Positions 1 through 11,476 of a stretch of DNA of 64,000 nucleotides are shown here, piece after piece; within the stretch, counting starts at the first letter, position 1, and every line of letters begins with the position of its first letter. Position numbers and translations under genes: made by a program. The DNA comes from Membranipora membranacea (lineage: Eukaryota > Bryozoa > Gymnolaemata > Cheilostomatida > Membraniporidae): positions 17,672,001 through 17,736,000 of the forward strand of contig OU612068.1 of assembly GCA_914767715.1 (NCBI GenBank), given 5' to 3'. Under the pieces are notes generated by a model. The model was not told where the DNA came from and ran no database searches. It saw only the letters and a program-made list of their open reading frames with translations.

Positions 1-346
1 TCTTCTATAAAGAAACAAGACAATTAATTAGGCAGTTGATTTTAATACAAGTATTTTGATTAATTTCAATTAAAAAACTTTCAAAATTGCTATCTCATTG
101 CTCATTGCTGAGTGAGAGAGAGAGAGAGCCGCTAGAGGCATCGTTCCCAAAACGCACGCACACTCAAAAATGGAGCCAAATACATGCGGAGTGAGCGATA
201 CGGTAACAAATTTGTCTAACTGAAAGACCAAATGAGCGAGGATCTTGAGCAAGGCGAGAGCAATAATTTGGGCCAAAAACACCACTCATTTTAATTTGAA
301 AAACCCCTGTCGAGTCTTAGATGTTACATCAGTACTATCAAATTAC

Positions 347-3300
347 CTTCCATTGGAGGTCCTTTTCCGCTACTACCCAAGGCATCGAGAAGACGTTCGA
401 TAGTTGTCCCCCTCTGCTCTGAATCAGACAGATCGAATGTCATTTTCATACCTAACAGCATGCCTAACCATCCATCAGGAGAATAACCAGACTGAATCTT
501 GATCGGAATGAACTCTCGCTGTAGTTTGTATGAATACTCTGCTTCTGTAGGGAAAGTGAGAGTCATGATGAAAATCAAGGGGATTAATGACAATTTTAAT
601 GGCTAGTCTTGATCTAGCTTTAGACATCGATCAGCTTTCGCCCATAAATTAGTGAAAACCTAAATTAATGTACTATCAGCTGATCTTACAATCGAAGACA
701 TCCCATGCATACTCAAGTTAGACTCAAAGGCTGTAAAAAGATACCGGCTGTTCCCGTTCTACTGGCAAGTCGTCGGCAACTTGAAGGGGGAGGGGGCAAC
801 TTCAAATACATTCAAAAGGGATCAAACTTGATCTGAGCAGATGGGATCGAACTTGATCTGAGCAGATGGGATCGAACTTGACCCACACCCACACCCCCAC
901 CCACACCCTTTGTTCTGAGACTATCCCTAATTCTACTGTTATTTCATAAGGGCAGAGTTGAAAGTGATATCACAAACCTGCTCGACATGCTGGGCTGTCC
1001 TTATACTCCTCAGATAACAAGATCAGCACCACTTTAGCTTTCTCAATGGCCTGGCTCATTGCTGACAGTGTACTCCCGTCTACAAAATATAAAAATTCAG
1101 AACTTTGACCAAATCTCTTTGCAGAAATATTGGTGAGCAGAATTATTTAAAACATTTTTCCGGATTATTATGGTAAGAATATTTTTCTTTACTGTGAGCA
1201 TGATGTTCTTTCTACGGGTTACTTCTGCCCTAAGAAGCATTTTCACAAAGGCTACAGCTTGAATTTTCACTTTTTAGATAACAGACAAGAGACGAGATAG
1301 GAGAAAGGTTACAAAACACCTGATCATCGGTTGAGCATAGGGCGGACGACAAATTTACTCACTCATATTATCTATGTCTAACCAAACTCTGTACCCGTTG
1401 TCCTGTAGAACTTGTTTCAGCTCCTTGGCATGTGTCTGGATCGACCAGCTGTAGCTTATCATGATATGCCCTGAAATTTAGGGTAGAAACGCTTATGTAG
1501 TAAATGGGTGGATGGATTTATTACTATCACTGACCAAAACTCAAAATCCGATCAAAATTGATCAAGTTATAGACATAAAACCTGGATTTTGGATTTCGTT
1601 ACAATGCCACAATTAAATGCCTCAGTGCCTCAATGCTAATGCTCCATATAGTGTCCTGTCAACATTTATTATTAAGTCTATGCGATTGGGTATCTGCTGT
1701 AAATGGCTGCTGGAGACACAAACTTACAGCTTTGTTACCGCTCAGTTACTTAAATGGAGATGAATCCAAGAAATGGACAAGGAAATGAAAACAGGAACAA
1801 AAAAGGCAAAACAACTAACTGCATACAGGCCAGGTAAGCGCTATAATGGACACCTAGACTATTGCTGTGTACCCGTTTTGCTTCTTCTGTCACTCTGTCC
1901 AGGGAGAGGACCTGGTTTTGAGGATGTCCTCCCAGATAACACGAGAAAGGTAGCCAATGTTTTGGCTCTGAACTGATTGGTAATTGTTGGGTGAGAAAGA
2001 GAGCCAATACCAGGTCACTGAAAGTGCCTATCAAGATATAGAGAAAGAAAAACTATATATTTCCACAGTCACAATATATCAATTTCATGAAAGTACAATC
2101 TGACCAATGAACTGAGAAAGTTCATTGAATTGACCTGCCATTGGCTCTCTCCCGGTCACCAGCCAATCAGAGCCAACACATTGGTTACAAAAAGAGGTCA
2201 TACTCAGTCTACCAAGCTCGTTACTCACCTGATTTATAAATCTTAGCCTTTCTAAGGCTCTTGTCCTTCAACTCCTGGACGGTCCACAGGCACCCATGGG
2301 CAGCTGCCCTCACTGAATCATCTGGTGATTTAGTCAATCCTTGTAACTCTGAATGGTTGAAAAATGTTAGAAGATTTTTGAGACACTCAAAAACTAAGTC
2401 GGGCCTAAATTCATATGAATACTTGATTGCAAAGGGAGTTAGCTCAATTCGTTTGGAGCCTCCTTTTGGTAGTATTTTATATATTCCCACATCCTGATTC
2501 AGTTCACCGTTGGGGGAGTGGGGGAGCCGTATGTCAAATCTGTTCAGAGTATAGGCTATTTGTCCAGAATAACTCTCTCACCTGCTAGTATTTTTGTATC
2601 TTTCTGTATTGCCAGGGATACTAATTCATTGAATGATAAGGTCCAAAGTCCCTTACATGCCTCTTCCTTTTCCTGCATATTGCCTTCCCCGAGTAGCTGG
2701 CTGTAAAGGTCGATACCCTGGTTGTCATATATGCTCATAGAGTTAACATCAGATACTGCTAGTCTGTTCAAACCTGTTAAATGAAAAACAGAACAGAAAT
2801 CGTACAAATCTCCAAAATGTCAGCATTTCATTGTTTTGTTCACATCAGGGATTAGTAATCTTGGGTGAATTTGTGGCGATGGGCTGGCAACAGGCACTGG
2901 GGCAATGTTTACTATTTTAAAGAAAAAAAGGCCTTGTTTTGATTAAAAAACGGCTTTTAAAAACTTTTTGTCACAGAGGACAGCCCTGTGAGTTCATCTA
3001 TTATTACACGAATTTCAAAATATTTATTAATCTGTTTCCCTTGGTTAGTCTTTAGATGACTTTGACGCGTATGAAAGAACAGGTTTGGTACAATTTTTAA
3101 CGAAAAGGAAGATTGCTTGATAAACATCAAATCATTTTGTCCATTGAATGAGAAATACATATCTTATTATCAGCAGGTTGTTCCAGCTTATGAGTTATCC
3201 CTAAGCACGAGAAAGCAAACCTCTGTTACAAAATTAAATTCAGTTGAGTCAAAACTTACCAACTACAATTTCCAAAGCATCATAATTGTGGGTAGGAGAT

Positions 3301-4338
3301 CGGTGGTCAGCCTTAGTTAGACAGTCTTTGAGAAGGTTCAGCATGAAGCTTATTATCGATTCGGATATTCTCATTTCTTTCTGTTCAGTCTCATTCAATA
3401 TATAGGCCAGTATCATATGACAGCGCCCTTTCACATTCTTGTTAAAGCCTGATTTATTGCCTGTAATCCGTTGCAGATGTCCTAGTCGGCCATCTTTCCT
3501 CAAAACTTCCTTTGTTTTGTTTATATTTTTAGCGAATTGATATAACATTCCTAGCGAAGTTTTCAAAATGTCACAGGCCCGCTTAATTCCTGTGTTATTC
3601 TTCTTAAACAGTCCACTAGTTATGATAGTAACCAAGAAGTCGCACAGCTCATCAAATAGTGTATGAATGTGTGCCGGATTTGCGCTGATGAACCACAGTG
3701 CCATGGATATATGGTAAACTGCCTCCAATGTGTCAGGAGATACTCTATTCCAATCGTTAGGATCAGTCAATGTGTTCAGGTGTTCCGACCAGAGTATTTT
3801 GAAGAGTTTGACCAATCCTAGCTCCATGAATTTGTTCATTGATGTCATAGCATGCTCCTGAACTTTACAATGTTTTTTTGAACATAGATAGCGAAACAAC
3901 CTGCAAGTGCCAAATAAAAAAAATCATTTCAACAATTAAGTAATTCGCTTCATCTTTATATCTACAAAATCGAGAATCAGAATTTCAAAAGTACAAATAA
4001 TATGTTCCGGGAAAGTTTATGATCTTACGTGACATCGAACATATAGATCCCTGGTTGGTCCATAAGTTGAGACGGGTCAGCAAGCAAGTGTTTTAATGTG
4101 ATCACTGCTCTGTTAAACTTGATATCAAAATTTGTCTCAGTAGTTGTGAAATCATCAGTATCAGCTAGGCTCAGCGGAGGGGGTGTCCACGCTCGCGCAG
4201 CCTCATCCTCTTGCATATCTTTATTGCTTCTGATCATAGTGTTCGATCTAGAAAATCCTGGTCTTTGAGATCTGGAGAGAGCCATGAGTGGGTTGCTCAT
4301 GACTTTGGTGAAATCTAGATCTTTTATACTTTCAGCTA
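347..4338 (-). CDS. ARM-repeat plus TIR-domain protein (partial, SARM-like architecture)
   Basis: Exons read on the minus strand: 4338-4029, 3900-3260, 2773-2582 (or a donor a few bases on), about 2493-2229, 1470-1363, 1079-978 and 544-347; the gene continues past base 1. The N-terminal part is Ser/Arg-rich, then come helical armadillo-like repeats (bases 3900-2229). The TIR domain is clear: GHIMISYSWS opens strand A, then YRVWLDIDNMNGSTL (BB loop), AKVVLILLSEEYKDSPACR, FIPIKIQ and the SPDGWLG motif common in invertebrate TIR proteins. ARM-TIR is the core layout of SARM1, whose TIR cleaves NAD+; the Glu residues in CRAEAEY are candidates for the catalytic Glu (inference). No SAM domains are seen, though exons are missing on the left. 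The upstream exon feeding phase 1 into base 4338 was not found, so ATG 4300 is probably internal. The 2582/2493 junction keeps frame only with an unusual donor. Confidence 0.85.
818..880. repeat. 25-bp tandem repeat, about 2.5 copies
   Basis: The unit starts with GGGATC(A/G)AACTTGATC and recurs at 818, 843 and 868, followed by a CCCACA-rich tract. It lies inside the intron between two TIR exons (977-545) of the ARM-TIR gene. Confidence 0.85.
1951..2187. mobile_element. MITE-like element with about 60-bp terminal inverted repeats
   Basis: The left end, starting TAGCCAATGTTTTGGCTCTG, and the reverse complement of the right end, starting TAACCAATGTGTTGGCTCTG, match with few differences for about 60 bp, including the inner stretch GAGAGCCAAT and CAGGTCA. 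The interior is AT-rich with no ORF. It sits in the intron between the last ARM exon and the first TIR exon. A related palindrome is at 47812-47869. I see no clean target duplication. Confidence 0.75.
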
Positions 4339-5801
4339 CTGAAATAAAAGGAAATTGACAATTGCTTGAATCCTAACCACTACACCATCCTGCCTGCCTA
4401 AAACGAATGGTGCGTTTGATTTTACACTCCAGACCTGTAGGACACATTTAACCATTACATACATCCGCTATGCTTATTCCTACGACAATATTGTTAGACT
4501 CCAAACCCACAAGTGTGACAGTACCACAAACTGCAGCCTCAAATATGGACGATCGACTGAGATGTATGTCCCTTCTCCTGTATGAATCAGGTTTCTATAT
4601 CCAGTGTGTTGGCTTTGGGAGTGTGAGCTAACATTTATACTGTTTTCTGAAGGGAAGGTTTGACAACAGTCAGTCTTCCTCTTTACCACCTACCATAACA
4701 AGATAGAAATGTTCTCTGTATAGTCTATTCATGCTTACCTGGTTAACAATTAACATCATCAGCATACTGTATCTATTTTCTCTCTTGTTGGGCCTTTTTG
4801 AGATCCTGCGACACATCTGTTATCCTTATCTATCTCATACTATCACCCCTTATCAACATAATGAGTTGTTTCAATTGCAGACTAAAATTCTAGAGACCTC
4901 CTCCAAAAATCCAAGCCTATAGCATTCAATAATATTCTTCCTATTGGTACTAATCACCCTTGTTGAAAAGCTATACAGGTGCTTGGCAAGTGGTTTCACT
5001 TTATTTACAAAATGAGCAAATTGCTAGGTTGCACATCAACAAAGCCATTGGCCAATCACTTTACATGTAAGTAATATTTTTAACCTTATATCCTCATTGA
5101 CAGATTAAGAGATTATTCTTTCTGACACTATAGAACAAATAACACAATATTACTATTATATATTAAGAAAAAATATAAATCAATTATCCTGAAGGAAAAA
5201 CTATATAAACTACTCCTAGTACAATAATGTAATTTTTATAAATAGATAGCCAGCCAGCCAGCCAGCCTTTTCATATTTTCATATAGCCCTGTCATTCCAA
5301 AAAAAAAAAAAAAAAAAAAAAAGTTATATATTATATAAATATATATTTACAAATATATATAATCAGTTGAGCCGTATCTGCCAGATAATCGAACAAACCA
5401 CCTCAGGTGCTCCACCCATCATCTCGTCATCTCACACCACCAGCATAATAACACATTAGAATTCTCACATATATTTCAAAATAGCCTAGAAGAACATTTT
5501 ATTATATATTTTTTGTTATTGAATATCACATTCTATGTACACATTTGCCTTCAAAATAGGCCTTTTTTAGTTCCTTCGTGTAATTTTGAGGTTCAATATT
5601 ACATGAAATAAAAGATTTAACTAACTAACTTATAAATAGATCAGTTACAGATGAGGAGTAGTTACCATTTTACCAAAACAATGCCACGTGACTAATACAG
5701 ATCATGTGATGTGTCTGTCTGTTTGGTCCCAGCTATTATTGGAAAAAAAGTTTGTGAGGTTTCAAAACTAGACATAATAAGGAAGAAGCAACAAAATCAA
5801 G
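4339..5801. other. Divergent intergenic region between ARM-TIR gene and ARL8
   Basis: This stretch must hold the 5' exon(s) of the minus-strand ARM-TIR gene, which I could not place, and the ARL8 promoter. It also holds an AGCC microsatellite (5248-5267) and a 25-base A tract (5299-5323) followed by AT-rich sequence. Confidence 0.6.
5683..5710 (+). promoter_or_regulatory. CLEAR-like E-box and M-box pair upstream of ARL8
   Basis: GCCACGTGAC at 5683-5692 matches the CLEAR palindrome GTCACGTGAC bound by TFEB/TFE3/MITF at 9 of 10 positions. ATCATGTGAT at 5701-5710 is a second, M-box-type E-box. They lie 92-119 bp upstream of the ARL8 start codon. CLEAR sites are known in lysosomal gene promoters and ARL8 is a lysosomal GTPase; actual binding is inference. 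Confidence 0.5.
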
Positions 5802-8800
5802 ATGCTGAAGCTTGTAACTAGGTTTTTGGATTGGATCAAGAGTCTCTTCTGGAAAGAGGAGATGGAATTGACCTTAGTTGGACTTCAATATTCTGGAAAA
5901 ACCACATTTGTTGGAGTTATAGCTGTAAGTACAACCACACTCTCAACTACCTACTACTACTATCAAAACTTCCTTACTTACTAACTCACTGAACTGACAC
6001 TTTTTACTACCTATTTATACTTCCATACTAACTGGTAGCTAAATTTTTTTCTCCCATTCTAATTCAAAATTTCATATTATATGTGAATTTCAAATTCACA
6101 ACAGGTCACACTCACAGTACTCTGCTATGAGTAGTAAACACTCATTGGACTGGTTGCTTCACAAGATTATATCACCACTAATAATAATGAGTTTGTGACA
6201 GATTATTGACATTAAACACAAACTGCGGTCTGTTACTTCTTCATTTCCCTGTCATTTGGGCTCCTCCTGGAACAAACATATTTGATGATGATTCCTGGCA
6301 AGGCTACTACATAAATAAATTCTTAGCAATGATGAATTGACTGACACCCACAGAGAAGGCTGGTGCTGAGGACTCGGCGTCGCACAAATTCATCACCTGA
6401 CATGTTTGTTCTCTCTATAACTGTCATTTTATAACAAATTGGATTTCTCGAAATTTAAAATATTTGGCCAATGCAAACAGCCTTTAGTGACTCTCAGTGT
6501 GATAGAGTGAAATTGCCTGTAGAGGTACCTCTATATGGCCGGAGACACAGTACTCTCTATGCAATAATAATATTGTTTCTAAATGACTTAGCCAGGCAAC
6601 ATCTGCTTGCTGGAAGCCAGTTTTGCAGGCAATTCTTAAACTGTGCCACAATACATTACGAATCTCCACAAACCAAGAAGGAACAATAGTCTGTTATGTC
6701 ATGATAATGACATTCATACCTATAATTGATGTTTTTCTTTGTTGTAGTCTGGAGATTTCACAGATGACATGATACCAACAGTTGGCTTTAATATGAGGAA
6801 AGTCACTAAAGGCAATGTGACTATAAAAGTGAGTTTAACGGTTCAGAATAGCAATTGTGGTGAAATGGGTTATGTAATTAACTTGTTTTTTAACTTTTCT
6901 CTCTTTGTTGCATAAACATTTGTGTCTCAATTGCCTGTCATGGCCACCATTAAAGTATAATTTCATTGACCATCAAGTTTTTGCCAATGTTTTGCAACAG
7001 ATGAGATGAAATTCTGTAATAGATCTAGGAAAGCAATGCTATTGTACCAACATGTCTGTCCACACAACAAATGAATGGGACTTTAAGCAATAGTGCCCGT
7101 TTTTTTTCATTTTAACTGTTTACTTGCAATAGGCTATCATTGAGCAATATTTGAGACTAGGTGTAGTCTGTTGTTTTAATCAGAGTTACTCTGTCTTACA
7201 GGTTTGGGATATCGGAGGTCAACCCAGGTTTAGAAGTATGTGGGAGAGATATTGCCGCGGTGTTAACGCAATAGTGTAAGTAAATAAGCCAGCCTCCCAC
7301 TTCCTGGTTATACTTTATATATTGCAACAGCATGAAGCATTATCAAAGTCTTTAGAGAGTTCAATATGTGCAGGCCTATTAGCTAGTTCTGTGTTGTAAA
7401 CTGTGCACGCATATTATGATTTACTAATGCTGTCAGCAGTTCATTTCACGTCAATCTCTGCAGGATTGTGAATATATTTTTGCTCGTGCTACCAGCATTT
7501 TGAAGAAATTGACAAGGGTTCAAGCAAAAATCACTATTGTAATTCTAGATGTGAATGCTCAGTGAATCAAAAGAATAGTACTTATCACTCTGGTGACTTT
7601 GTAAAGACATGATACATTTGTATGTGTCAGGCGTTTTAGGCTGCAAAATAATTCATAATATAAACTTTCTATACACTTGCCTCCCCAAAACTTGTAGGAC
7701 TGCTGCTACCCGAAACTTCTCTGATGTGACGTCCTGGTTGGATAAAATTATTGCATCAATTCAAACTGTTTGTTAGCAAGTTATACCCAGACAGGCTCAT
7801 CTGTCCTGGCCTGTAATGGGTGTCTGTCAGAGGAGGATATGGCAATATCGAGATCATGTCATATACTAATTGTCTTTATATCATTTTCCTCAGATATATG
7901 GTTGATGCTGCTGACCAAGAAAAAGTAGAAGCTTCCAAAACAGAATTACACAGTTTATTAGACAAACCACAGTTACACGGCATCCCTGTGTTAGTACTCG
8001 GCAACAAACGAGATCTACCCGGTGCACTCAATGAAAAAGAACTTATAGAGAGAATGTAAGTTATGAGATTGTGTTATTCGGGTTTGTAATGTTACATATA
8101 TCAACTACTGGCAGTCATCAGCTGCTTGGATTGCTGAGTCATAAAGCAGTGACCGGATCGCACAATCACAGTGCACAATCATCTCCATGTGCAATTTCTT
8201 GATGAACATCACATTTTGGCTAGCAGATTATGCAGGACATGAAGGTTTTTTGCTCATTAATTACATGAACTGGTGATGTAGAGTCAACATGCATCATACC
8301 TAGTTTATGACTCCATAGGCTATAGGCTATAGCGGCTATATCAGTGGGTTCTCTTATCAATTCCATCGAGATGGTCGGTGATAGCCTTTTCTGATATTGA
8401 TAACCCTGCTGATTAAAGGGGCAGTTATCATGATAGATGAGGGGAGTAAGTTATTCATGGAAAACTGTATCTTTGTTAGAGCAAAATATTAAATAGCTAT
8501 CACTCTTACCTTTGTTGATAAAATGACTCTTAGTTCCCATGGGAACCTTAGTTTGCAGCTAACGACACAGTGTAGATGCATAGAATGCCTTTATTTGAAA
8601 TGCTAATGTCTGTCAGACTTGATGTCTTTATTACTCTTAGAGGGTTTGTATTGTTCATGAGATATAAGTAGAATTAGGTATAGGTAGTAGTGGTTAGAAC
8701 AGAGAAAAAATGAACTTCCTCTTTCAAAGAGTTGGAATAGTACAGCAAATTCTCACTCACACAAAACGAACTTCAAAATAAGAAATTCAGTTATTTGAAT

Positions 8801-10139
8801 AATCGACGTGAAGCGACACATCTCCCGCCGATTTTAAGTCTTTCACTGAGGCTGAATTTCATCAGGTTATTTATTATTGCTAAGAAGTTCATTTTTCATC
8901 TACCCTAGAGGAGTTAATTTTTCGCTGTATGAAAAGTCTGCAATACGTCAACCAAGGCTGACATAAACTCAATCTCTTCACTTTTTATATATATCTGTGT
9001 CAACTAGCCAAAATTTAGTACTAGCTAACATTAAGTCAGCTCCTTACTAGCTTACTACACTCTGACATTGACATTTAATCCTGTAGGATATATGAAACTA
9101 GCACAGGGGCAAGATGGGTTGGGTTTTGTGTATAAGTACTATAATTGTAGGAAGGTAGCCAAGGATAGCTGGAAAATTCCTTCTTTTACGCATCATTTTG
9201 TTGTTGGTTTGCATCAGATACATTCATTGATACAATAATATCCTGTTATTCTATGCTGACCTGGACTCTAAAATGTTTGAACTTGCTTCAGAATGCCTTG
9301 TTGGTAATGTAGAGGATATAAGGATAATTGTATTGAATTCATGATTCATACAGCCAATAATAGGCCTAACACTCTCAGAAAAAATCCATATCCTTATCAC
9401 GATAGTGAGTCACTGTTTAATATGTTATGTACTTAGTACTAGTAACAAAGTACCGTCAGTGTCATGAGTGTATAAATGTCAGTGATTTAATGCGTAAACC
9501 ATTATCTGACTTCCTTTTCCTTTATTCACCCTGATGACCGTACTCCAATGTGATAATTGAACTTTGGAGTGCTGTGGTTATACCAGCTACTTGGTATTGG
9601 TCATTATGTTGGTCAGCAATTATGACATTATAATATATAGCTGTTTGTATGACTTATTGATTTTTGCTCTTGAACTGTTTTAGGAATCTTGAATCAATCA
9701 AAGACAGGGAAATTTGCTGTTACTCCATATCATGCAAAGAAAAGGACAATATTGGTAAGTTTTGACTTAATGTGTGTTTCTCGAATAGAGGTTTATGATC
9801 CTGTGTTGAGACCAACCACCTCCCCCAAACCCTCATAATGGTCAGATCCTCTTCTCAGTCTAGCTTTGCTCCTATTATGCTGTTAACAAGACTAAGTAAA
9901 CTGTACTGAAAGGCTGTGAGTGAACAAGTTGACTGTATTGAACATAGTTAGAAAGAAAATCCCATATCCTCTCCCAAGAGGAGAATTAACTTGAACAGTA
10001 ATAGTTCAACATCAGCATATATTCAGAATTGAGTATGAGGTTATAAACTATTATTGACAATTTCATACAACGTCGTTTCATTTTTTTTTCAGACATAACG
10101 CTACAATGGTTGATTGCGCACTCTAAGTCAGGGAAATGA
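5802..10139 (+). CDS. ARL8: ADP-ribosylation factor-like 8 (lysosomal small GTPase)
   Basis: Six exons join in frame: 5802-5924, 6748-6828, 7202-7275, 7894-8055, 9684-9754 and 10093-10139, giving 185 aa, about the length of human ARL8A/B (186). The start [20 protein letters not shown] is the family's N-terminal amphipathic helix, which lacks the Gly2 myristoylation site of ARFs. GTPase motifs are complete: GLQYSGKT (P-loop), PTVGFN (switch I), WDIGGQPRF (switch II), NKRD, and SCK at the end. ARL8 recruits effectors that couple lysosomes and related organelles to kinesin and to HOPS tethering. All five splice junctions use standard GT-AG signals with matching phases (0, 0, 2, 2, 1). The A/B split is vertebrate-specific, so a single ARL8 is expected in an invertebrate. 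Confidence 0.98.
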
Positions 10140-11476
10140 GCTTCCTGTGTTTGTATTTCCGCCTCTCAAAACACGACAGAGATACGTATTCCGCAGAGCA
10201 TTCTACTACAACGTATCACAAGACCTGCTAATCTTTATTGTATTATTTATGTTATCTTGACTGCTCCTACTGTTCCCATCAATGCAAAATGATTTACTGC
10301 TGAATAGCTTCTTGAATATGATTCTGCATAATGAAATGTGTTGCTGGAAGAAATGTAGCTACTTTGTGGAGACTTTGGTACCGCTATTTACAATCACAAA
10401 GGACTAGTCTTGATTTGCTTGCCAAACAGCAGCTCATTCTTCCAGCAGTATCGTTGACATGCCTCTGAACAACCTACGTTTTTGCGGAAACTTACAAAGA
10501 AGTTGGCAGTACAGTAAATCTTGTATTTATCCCCATTTCATCAGCAAGGTTCTAATATTATTTATACATGTCTGTCCATAGTTGAATGGGATTTCGGTTG
10601 ATTTAGATTCCCTTTACTTATGATATGAGAGTCTGGGAACTTGCTTGATTTTTAGTTCACCAGCTTGTCTGGTTAAATATGTATGTTGTATTTTTTCATT
10701 GTGGATATTTATTTAATGTGGAATTTTGTTATTTTTAATGCAATATACATACTTACACAATAACAGAAATCCCAAGTACAGTATAGAACATAAATGATAA
10801 TATTATTGATGAGTATAAATAGATGGTGCACTTCATAATGATTATTAACGATACAGGCACGTACTCCTTGTTAAAATGCAAACTTGAAAGCATAAAAGTT
10901 ATGTTGAGTTATGTTTGGGGTGTGAGCGAAAGCTTATAGGTTTTTATCTGGAATCATGGCAGCATAAGAATCACCACTTTTCTTGTGCGTGTGATCTCCT
11001 ATATTGAATGGATGGAAAAATCACGAAAGATTGTAGCTCACAATTACTATGTTAGGGCTATTACAAGCATAGAGGATAGCAAGCACTCTGTTTAACGTCA
11101 GCTAAGCTAACACCTTTATATGGTAAAATATGGGAATTTCAATTAAATGTAAGCAGTGGGTGTGAAGGGAGTGTGAAGTGTGATGATGGAACACATAAAA
11201 AATGCATAAGGGCGCAAGGAAAAATATAATAACACTATCAGACTAGGACAACTCTTACGGAACTCGGCATCATTATCTATATGTGCAAATAATAACCAAT
11301 ATCAGGGTGTAAGCACCTTCAGCCAATGGCAATAAATAAAATGAAAATCTACACGACAATCCTAATATTATGGCTGGCTGAAAACAAGTTAAAACTAACA
11401 GTTTGTAAGGGTAGTATTTTGGTAATTGGTCTACCCGACTAAATTGCATCAGTTTCAAATTAGATGTTACTCAGTT
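10140..11476. other. 3' region between the convergent ARL8 and RAB genes
   Basis: The two genes face each other here. Plus-strand AATAAA at 11331-11336 and 11335-11340 could end ARL8 transcripts, giving a roughly 1.2-kb 3' UTR that would reach close to the RAB stop. I see no other gene or RNA in this stretch. Confidence 0.5.
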
